Shown here in pieces: positions 1 through 5,307 of a DNA stretch of 6,245 bases. Numbering within the stretch: the first letter of the stretch is position 1; each line of letters opens with the position of its first letter. The DNA is from Verrucomicrobiota bacterium (GTDB taxonomy: Bacteria; Verrucomicrobiota; Verrucomicrobiia; Opitutales; Opitutaceae): positions 1 through 6,245 of the forward strand of contig JAEXPL010000288.1 in the NCBI GenBank assembly GCA_023446865.1, given 5' to 3'. A model generated the notes under the pieces. That model worked only from the letters and a program-made list of their open reading frames with translations. It was not told the DNA's origin and searched no databases. A program made the position numbers and the translations under genes.

Positions 1-66
1 GTGCAGCGCAGCCAGTGCATCGTGAGGATCAGGGGCAGCCAAACTCGCCCGGGCCGCCCTTCCCAC

Positions 67-91
67 GCGAGACGCCCGTTGCCAGTCTCGC
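67..91. repeat. Inverted repeat in the leader of the first methyltransferase gene
   Basis: GCGAGAC (67-73) and GTCTCGC (85-91) are perfect 7-bp inverted arms around an 11-base loop, ending 23 bases before the chosen ATG at 115. No T-run follows on either strand, so it is not a standard intrinsic terminator. It could be an RNA hairpin in the leader or an operator half-site pair, or it could be chance in GC-rich DNA. The rest of 1-114 shows no gene that I can support. Confidence 0.3.
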
Positions 92-114
92 CGCGATCCG
101 CTCACCTCCTCGCA

Positions 115-1320
115 ATGTCCGACTCCAGCCCGCGCTCCGAATTCCTCCAACACCTCCGCTCCGCCCTCGCCGACGGCTCGTTCGTCCGCCTCATCTTGGG
201 CAAGCCGCGGGCCGGCCAGCTCCTCGTCAAGATCACCGCCGAACACGTCGCCACCGCCCGCGGCACACGTCTCCAGCTGCATTTCCGCGAACGCCAGCGC
301 GACCTCACCAAGCCCGCCGACGCCGCCGCGATCGTCGACACCTTCGAGCTGCACGTGGGCGACGCCCTCGGCTCCGCCCACCTCTACACCGCGACCACGC
401 TCTGGCAGTTCGAGCTCAACAAGAAGGGCGAAGCCCGCCTCACCAGCGGCCGCCTCGCCACGGGCGCCGCTCCCGCCGGCCCCGCACCGCACGACCGGCC
501 GAAACACCGCGAGATCGCCCCAGCCGACACCCCCTGGCTGCAAACCCTCGGGCTCGCCGGCGCCGACGGCCGTATCCGCGCCGACGCCACCGACAAGTTC
601 CGCCAGATCAACCGCTACGTGGAGCTGCTCCTCCCCCTCTGCGAACAAGCCGGACTCGCCGCGCGCGACACCGTCCGCGTCTTCGACATGGGCTCGGGCA
701 AAGGCTACCTGACCTTCGCCGCCTGGCACGCCCTCACCCGCTCGCTCGGCCGCCGCGCCGAGGTCACCGGCATCGAGGCGCGCCCCGAACTGGTCGGACT
801 CTGCAACGCCGCCGCCCTCGCCGCCCACTGCGAGGGCCTGAGTTTCTCCTCCGGCCGCATCGTCGACGCCGCCGTGCCCGCCGTCGATGTCCTCATCGCC
901 CTCCACGCCTGCGATACGGCGACCGACGAGGCGCTATTCCGCGGCATCCGCGCCGACGCCGCCCTGATCGTGGCCGCGCCCTGCTGCCACAAGGAGATCC
1001 GCCCGCAGCTGCGCGCGCCCGCCGAGCTCGCCGCCCTCGCCCGCCACGGCATCTTCGCCGCTCGTCTCGCCGATATGGTGACCGACTCGCTCCGCGCCCT
1101 CCTCCTCGAAGCGCACGGTTACCAGGTGAAGGTCTTCGAGTTCATCGACGCCGCCCACACCCCGAAGAACACCATGCTCGCCGCCGTCCGTCGCCCCCGC
1201 CCCGACGAGCCCGCCGCCGCCCGCGCCCGCGCCGAGTTCGCCGCGCTGAAGGCCCGCTTCGGCATCGAACGCCAGCACCTCGAGACCCTCCTCGCCACGC
1301 CCGCCGCGCCCGCGGTCTGA
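115..1320 (+). CDS. SAM-dependent methyltransferase, Methyltransf_32-like
   Basis: This is a cytoplasmic class I SAM-dependent methyltransferase of 401 aa; its substrate is not evident, and RNA is a reasonable guess. The first ~110 residues are a family-specific N-terminal region that I do not recognise. The Rossmann core follows: motif I FDMGSGKGYLTFA at 190-202, the acidic motif II GIEARPEL at 219-226, then ALHACDTATDEALF at 262-275 and APCCHKEI at 288-295. The LHACD and APCCH strings are typical of the group that includes METTL25- and GSTCD-like proteins (family knowledge). EFIDAAHTPKNTML at 342-355 is a conserved-looking closing segment, and the tail is Ala/Arg-rich. I chose ATG 115 because protein-like conservation begins there; the frame is open back to a GTG at position 1, but that 38-residue extension is Arg/Pro-rich and looks untranslated. 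No Shine-Dalgarno precedes the ATG. The gene for an Rsm22-like protein follows 129 bp downstream on the same strand. Confidence 0.88.
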   Translation: MSDSSPRSEFLQHLRSALADGSFVRLILGKPRAGQLLVKITAEHVATARGTRLQLHFRERQRDLTKPADAAAIVDTFELHVGDALGSAHLYTATTLWQFELNKKGEARLTSGRLATGAAPAGPAPHDRPKHREIAPADTPWLQTLGLAGADGRIRADATDKFRQINRYVELLLPLCEQAGLAARDTVRVFDMGSGKGYLTFAAWHALTRSLGRRAEVTGIEARPELVGLCNAAALAAHCEGLSFSSGRIVDAAVPAVDVLIALHACDTATDEALFRGIRADAALIVAAPCCHKEIRPQLRAPAELAALARHGIFAARLADMVTDSLRALLLEAHGYQVKVFEFIDAAHTPKNTMLAAVRRPRPDEPAAARARAEFAALKARFGIERQHLETLLATPAAPAV

Positions 1321-1449
1321 CCCACCGGCAACCGCTCACCGTCCACCGTCTACCGGTTTCCAGTTTCCGGTTTTCAGCCATCCGTCCTCTGTCATCCGTC
1401 ATCTGCCCTCTGTCGTCCGTCCACCATCCACCGTCCACCGGTTCCTCCC
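1321..1449 (+). repeat. Pyrimidine-rich repetitive spacer between the two methyltransferase genes
   Basis: This spacer is built from short near-repeats and does not look like coding sequence. CATCCGTC occurs at 1379-1386 and 1393-1400, and CCTCTGTC at 1386-1393 and 1407-1414. A longer imperfect direct repeat bounds the tract: 1337-1361 and 1422-1445 differ by two substitutions and one T. The + strand is strongly C/T-biased. The second long copy runs to five bases before the GTG start of the next gene, so it forms that gene's immediate leader and leaves no ribosome-binding purine tract. Such tracts may be scattered copies of a genome-wide repeat family, but that cannot be judged from one window. 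Confidence 0.7.
1352..1374 (+). terminator. Weak terminator-like hairpin after the first methyltransferase gene
   Basis: ACCGG (1352-1356) and CCGGT (1367-1371) can form a 5-bp stem with a 10-base loop, and three further Ts follow at 1372-1374. The site lies 32 bases past the stop codon at 1320. The stem is short and the T-tract minimal, so efficient termination is doubtful. The arms also belong to the repetitive spacer, which gives them another explanation. Confidence 0.18.
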
Positions 1450-2508
1450 GTGCGCCCCGACTTCGCCCTGCTCGAACGCCTCCGTAACCGCTTCCTCGAT
1501 GCTCCCGCCGAGGGCGGCGACTACTGGGAGTCGACCGAACTCCTCGCCACCTACGACACGACCTTCGCCGAACGCATCGGTTGGAAATGGGACGCCGTGC
1601 TCGCCGAGCGCCGGGCGCGCCGCTGGGCGCCGCCGGCCGGCGGCGCCGGGCTCGATTGGGGCTGCGGTAGCGGTGTCGCCGGCCGCCGCGTGCTCGCCGC
1701 CTTCGGCGCGGGCCATTTCTCGCGACTGGTCGTGCACGACCGTTCGGCGCTCGCCCGCCGGTTCGCCGCCGAGCGCGCCACCGCCGCCTTCCCCGGCCTC
1801 GCCGTCGAACAGGCGCCCGACTGGGGCGACGTCGCGCCGGCCCAGCCCTTCACCCTCGTGCTCCGCCACGTGCTCAACGAACTGCCGCCCGCCGAGAGCG
1901 CGGCCCTGCTGAAGCTCGTGCGCCGCGCCGCCGCCGTCATCTGGGTCGAGCCGGGCACCAGCGACGTGGCCCGCACCCTCGTTACGCTCCGCGAGGAACT
2001 GCGCGCCGAGTTCACCGTCGTCGCCCCCTGCACCCACGGCGCCGCCTGCGGCCTGCTCACGCCGGAGAACCAGCGCCATTGGTGCCACCACTTCGCACGG
2101 CCGCCGATCGAGGCGTTCACCGATGCGTTCTGGTCGGAGTTCTCGCTCCGCCTGAGCATCGACCTGCGCAGCCTGCCCTACAGCTTCCTCGTGCTCGACC
2201 GTCCGGTCGCCGCCCGCACCACGCCCTCCGTCGCCGGAGAATGGTCACGCATTCTCGGCGAGCCGCGCGAGTACAAGGGCCACTTCAAGATCCTCAGCTG
2301 CGAGACCGCCGGCGTCACCGAACGCATGCTCCAGCAGCGCGACGACAAGCCGCTCTTCAAGGCCCTCCGCCGCGGCGTGCCCGCGCCACCGCTCTTCGCC
2401 TGGCAGTTGCGCGACGGGAAGATCGCCACCGGACGCCACTGGTCCTCGCCCGACGCCGCAGCGAGCGGCGCCTCATCGGAAACGGCCCCGTCCGAGCCGG
2501 CAGAGTAG
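1450..2508 (+). CDS. Rsm22/METTL17-family methyltransferase-like protein, Fe-S type
   Basis: This 352-aa protein belongs to the Rsm22 family, related to yeast mitochondrial Rsm22 and human METTL17, which associate with the small ribosomal subunit. The SAM-fold core starts with motif I LDWGCGSGVAGRR at 68-80, followed by LRHVLNELP at 138-146 and VEPGTSD at 167-173. The diagnostic segment is APCTHGAAC (192-200) with RHWCHHF (209-215), then YKGHFKILSC (275-284). Cys194, Cys200, Cys212 and Cys284 match the four-cysteine arrangement known to bind an iron-sulfur cluster in this family. The C-terminal ~20 residues are low-complexity Ala/Ser/Pro. GTG 1450 is the first start in frame after the preceding stop, and no Shine-Dalgarno is visible. 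It lies downstream of the other methyltransferase gene and may be co-transcribed with it. Its likely role is ribosome assembly or rRNA modification, inferred from family only; catalytic activity is uncertain. Confidence 0.87.
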   Translation: MRPDFALLERLRNRFLDAPAEGGDYWESTELLATYDTTFAERIGWKWDAVLAERRARRWAPPAGGAGLDWGCGSGVAGRRVLAAFGAGHFSRLVVHDRSALARRFAAERATAAFPGLAVEQAPDWGDVAPAQPFTLVLRHVLNELPPAESAALLKLVRRAAAVIWVEPGTSDVARTLVTLREELRAEFTVVAPCTHGAACGLLTPENQRHWCHHFARPPIEAFTDAFWSEFSLRLSIDLRSLPYSFLVLDRPVAARTTPSVAGEWSRILGEPREYKGHFKILSCETAGVTERMLQQRDDKPLFKALRRGVPAPPLFAWQLRDGKIATGRHWSSPDAAASGASSETAPSEPAE

Positions 2509-2647
2509 CCCCCGCCCGCCCCACATTCCGAACAGGTAACCGCCGCATCGTCCGGTGGCGCTGCCCGCGGGCGCGGCGAACGTGCGCGAAGACGCAAATC
2601 CGTGTCGCGGTCGGACAGAATTCTGCGTCCTCGCCTCCCCTGGGAAC

Positions 2648-2665
2648 GCCGAGCTCCAGCTCGGC
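2648..2665. repeat. Strong inverted repeat in the convergent intergenic region
   Basis: GCCGAGCT (2648-2655) and AGCTCGGC (2658-2665) are perfect 8-bp arms separated by CC. As RNA it would fold as a 6-bp stem with a CTCCAG loop. AAC (2645-2647) and GTT (2669-2671) could lengthen the stem across a small bulge. Its symmetry and place between two converging genes suggest a bidirectional transcript end or a REP-like element, but no T-tract flanks it. Confidence 0.6.
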
Positions 2666-2717
2666 TCCGTTGTACCGCAACTGGACGGCGGAGGTAGTCC
2701 CGCCACGCCCGAGACAC

Positions 2718-2744
2718 CGCAGAGCACGCACAGACCGCACAGGG
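2718..2744. repeat. Degenerate 9-bp tandem repeat, three units
   Basis: Three successive units read CGCAGAGCA, CGCACAGAC and CGCACAGGG. All begin CGCA and share an AGA/AGG-like end. The tract lies between a GC-rich palindromic part of the intergenic region and a less GC-rich part. With only three imperfect units it is a modest signal and could be a decayed low-complexity element. Confidence 0.4.
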
Positions 2745-2829
2745 TTCAACCAAACGGTGGCTCGTTCCTCCGGACGGACCTACAGACAGCTACCGATCTG
2801 CTCCGATGAGCTGAAATCCATCGTGTCGT

Positions 2830-5307
2830 TCAGTACCCCGCCGCATCGGCCAGACGGAACTCCGATCCGAGCACCGCGCGCTGTTGTTTCTCATCGAAGC
2901 GCACGGTCATCCATTGTCCGCCGCCTTGCTTGTTCAGAATCAACACTCGGCCATACGCAGGATGGGCAGCGTAAGCTTTCGGAAGCTCGGCCGTTGTCTC
3001 GAATCCGTACTTCGGATCGGTCAGAAGTGCACCTTCCTCGGTCTTCCGCCCATCGATGCCGACAATGAAATCCGGGAAGAAGCCACGCCCGTCGGCCAAC
3101 ACCACCTGCACACTCCACGGCTTGTGCGGCAGATTGCGGTGCCACCAACGCACGACCCCGAGCGAATCACCGTCGAGCAGTTGGGCGAAGTCCCGTTCCC
3201 AGCCGTTGAGGTCGTCGGGGACGGCTCGGTAGATATTGAGCCGCGAAGTGGTCAGCGGTGTCTCGCTTGCCAGTTCGTCCGGCAAAGGTTCCTCGGCTGG
3301 CTCTACGACGAAGTGCGCCGCAAGCGCGGCCTTTTGAGCCTCGTGCAACAGCTCAGGGTGACAGGCGAGGATCACATGAAGCATGTGGCTCACCTTCTCT
3401 CGGTCGTGCGCCTCATCGAGGCCCATCTCCCGCAACGTGTCGCCGAGCTTGCGCAATAGCGCCCGTCGCAGTTCGCGCGGGTCAAAGCTCTCGTTGCGCG
3501 TGAGCGCCTTGTACGCGAGCCGCGCTGCCTGCTCCGGGTCCAGCGCAGCCTGCGTAAACTCGATCTCCATCTGGCTCGTGAAGACTTCCAGCGTCTTCTT
3601 CTCCACCTTCACCTTCGCCGCCAGCGCGCGCACGATGTCCGCCGACCCGACAATGAACCGTTGCGCACAGTCCTCCTCCGTCGCCTCGTTGTCCGGGGAG
3701 ACGACTTGAGTCTTGAAATGGCGCGGCGCATCGGCGCGCAACGCATAGAGATAGCGACCGTTCTTGCGCGCCGGGGCGCCGGTCGCGGCCCGCTCTTCGC
3801 CACCGCCTTCAGCTGCCGGATCCGCAAAATCCCCCGTCAGCAACTCGAGTACGGAGACCGTCGGAACGCCCTGCCGGGTATCGCCATCGTTGCACGGCGC
3901 CGCTCCGCTGCCCGTTGCCGGCTGCTCTTCGCTCATCAACGTGAAAAGCTGCGACTGACCGCCGGGGCCGAGTACCTGCACCTGCGACTGGCCACCGACA
4001 TTCACGATGGCCGTCGTCGGGCTGACCTTTGCGTACTCGGTCTGCACGCGGTTGATCCGCTGCCCGGCAAGATCGAGTCCGGTCTGCGTCTCTGCGTCGG
4101 CAAGAAACACATACCCATAGCGCAACGCCTCCGGCAGCGTCCCCGCTCTCGCCCGCGCCTGCAGTTTGCGGTGCACACGCAGGATACGGCCGACGAGTTG
4201 CACGCCGAAGTCCTCGTCGCGTGCCGCTCGCATGGACACCAGCGCGAAGGCGCGGGGCGCGTCGAATCCGAGCGCGACCGCCATCTTGAAGATCAAAACC
4301 TCCCGCGCTTCGTCGTTGGCCAGCGCCAGCAGGCCGCTGTCGGGCTCATCCGCGGTGTGCACCGCGATCTGCTCCTCGGTGAACCCTTCCTTGAGCAATC
4401 GCTCCTTCGCCCGGTCCACGCTCTTGCCGTTGGAGTCCACCTGCACGAGCAGCAACGGCGTGAGCGCCACTCCGAGCTTCTTCAGCTCCGCCTTCACCCG
4501 GCGATGCAGTGCCGCGCCATCACGCAACGCCGTGGTCTCGAAATCCACCAGCGCCTGCTGCGCCTCCTCGGCGAAATAGGCCGCGCACTTGATGCCCGGT
4601 TTGATCAGGCCCTCCGCCACCGGTTCGCCACGGCCGATCACGATACGATTGATCCGTGCCAGACCGAGCGTGCTCTGGAACCTCGCGACGTCTTCGTCGT
4701 CCGGCGTTGCGGTGACCAGCAACGTGTACTCCGGTCGCAGCGCCTCGCGGAAGAATTTCAACGCCTGCGTCTCGCCGCTCTTCCCAAAGAATCCGTGATG
4801 GGCTTCGTCGACCACCACGCCGATCCGCAGCCCTTGGTCACGCAACGAATCCAGTAGCTCCTCGACCGTCAGGTTCTGTTCCCCGCGTTTGTGGACATTC
4901 CGCTTGTCCTTGGCCTTGGTCGCCACCGTCTGCCACGTGGTCACGAACACGTCGCCGGCCTTGCTGTCGGCCGCTTGCCGGTCCTCGCTCATCTCGCGCA
5001 ACCGCAGCCCGGGCAACTCCGCTCGCAACGCCGACGCCGTCTGCCCGACCACGCCCTTGAAGGGCGCAAACCAGAACCACACGACCCGATCGACAGCGGA
5101 GAAGCGCTCCAGCAGATGCCCCGCGACCAACGTCTTGCCCGCCCCGGTCGGCGCCTCAATGAGCACCGAGCCGTGGTGACCAAGCGCCACCGCGCGCCCC
5201 GCGGCATCCGCCCCGGCCGCAACCAGCAACCGGCGACACTCGCCGAAGATCGCGAGCCCGCTCGCGATGGCGTTTTCCTGGAACGGACGTGGGGAAAGAC
5301 GGCTCAT
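2830..5307 (-). CDS. Type III restriction (Res)-like helicase-nuclease
   Basis: This 825-aa protein looks like the DNA-translocating and cutting subunit of a type III-like restriction system. A superfamily 2 helicase fills about residues 1-400: Walker A APTGAGKT at 52-59, motif II DEAH at 167-170, motif III TAT at 199-201, the motif V region GFDAPRA at 347-353, and motif VI QLVGRILRVHR at 370-380. A 320-residue middle region follows, with two GGQSQ repeats (438-442, 449-453) and a low-complexity linker near 493-513. The C-terminus carries a PD-(D/E)xK-like nuclease: NGWERDFAQLL at 701-711 (possible leading Glu704), FFPDF at 743-747 and TDPK at 763-766, with Asp746, Asp764 and Lys766 as probable catalytic residues. 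ATG 5307 was chosen because it overlaps the upstream methyltransferase stop as ATGA. A longer start at 5424 would overlap that gene by 121 bp. Classical Res subunits are usually longer (900-1000 aa), so this may be a divergent branch. Confidence 0.86.
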   Translation of the reverse strand: MSRLSPRPFQENAIASGLAIFGECRRLLVAAGADAAGRAVALGHHGSVLIEAPTGAGKTLVAGHLLERFSAVDRVVWFWFAPFKGVVGQTASALRAELPGLRLREMSEDRQAADSKAGDVFVTTWQTVATKAKDKRNVHKRGEQNLTVEELLDSLRDQGLRIGVVVDEAHHGFFGKSGETQALKFFREALRPEYTLLVTATPDDEDVARFQSTLGLARINRIVIGRGEPVAEGLIKPGIKCAAYFAEEAQQALVDFETTALRDGAALHRRVKAELKKLGVALTPLLLVQVDSNGKSVDRAKERLLKEGFTEEQIAVHTADEPDSGLLALANDEAREVLIFKMAVALGFDAPRAFALVSMRAARDEDFGVQLVGRILRVHRKLQARARAGTLPEALRYGYVFLADAETQTGLDLAGQRINRVQTEYAKVSPTTAIVNVGGQSQVQVLGPGGQSQLFTLMSEEQPATGSGAAPCNDGDTRQGVPTVSVLELLTGDFADPAAEGGGEERAATGAPARKNGRYLYALRADAPRHFKTQVVSPDNEATEEDCAQRFIVGSADIVRALAAKVKVEKKTLEVFTSQMEIEFTQAALDPEQAARLAYKALTRNESFDPRELRRALLRKLGDTLREMGLDEAHDREKVSHMLHVILACHPELLHEAQKAALAAHFVVEPAEEPLPDELASETPLTTSRLNIYRAVPDDLNGWERDFAQLLDGDSLGVVRWWHRNLPHKPWSVQVVLADGRGFFPDFIVGIDGRKTEEGALLTDPKYGFETTAELPKAYAAHPAYGRVLILNKQGGGQWMTVRFDEKQQRAVLGSEFRLADAAGY
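5304..5307 (-). promoter_or_regulatory. ATGA stop-start overlap coupling methyltransferase and helicase genes
   Basis: On the - strand the helicase ATG (5307-5305) and the methyltransferase TGA (5306-5304) share bases as ATGA. The 20 bases before the ATG contain no Shine-Dalgarno-like purine tract, so translation of the helicase probably depends on ribosomes finishing the methyltransferase. This would keep nuclease synthesis tied to prior synthesis of the protective methylase. The coupling is inferred from layout. Confidence 0.7.

Larger units (their letters stand above)
2509..2829. other. Convergent intergenic region without a convincing gene
   Basis: This 321-bp stretch separates the converging ends of the Rsm22-like gene and the helicase gene. 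Short open frames exist on both strands, but none has a plausible start, coding bias or recognisable protein. It holds several palindromes: GCCCGCGGGC at 2563-2572, CAGAATTCTG at 2616-2625, an 18-bp inverted repeat at 2648-2665, and a GGCGG/CCGCC pair at about 2688-2705. GACGCA (2591-2596) pairs with TGCGTC (2624-2629) over a 27-base loop. A degenerate 9-bp tandem repeat sits at 2718-2744. No stem followed by a T-run is seen on either strand. The last ~80 bases are visibly less GC-rich than the genes. It could be a repetitive extragenic element or a structured transcript end. Confidence 0.6.

Noticed and set aside
1..114. A 38-residue N-terminal extension of the first methyltransferase starting at GTG 1.
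   Set aside because: The extension is Arg/Pro-rich with no family-like sequence, starts at the window edge, and contains the inverted repeat at 67-91; ATG 115 fits better.
15..1487. A 490-residue open frame on the + strand overlapping the first methyltransferase.
   Set aside because: Its product is almost all Arg and Pro, as expected of a shifted frame in GC-rich coding DNA.
1399..2091. A 230-residue antisense frame over the Rsm22-like gene.
   Set aside because: It is Gly/Glu/Arg-rich without any motif and is explained by the codon bias of the sense gene.
2555..2809. An 84-residue frame in the convergent intergenic region.
   Set aside because: It spans palindromes and the tandem repeat, has no ribosome-binding site and no recognisable protein features.
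3661..4857. A 398-residue open frame antisense to the helicase gene.
   Set aside because: It mirrors the helicase codons, shows no recognisable motif, and long antisense frames are common in GC-rich genes.
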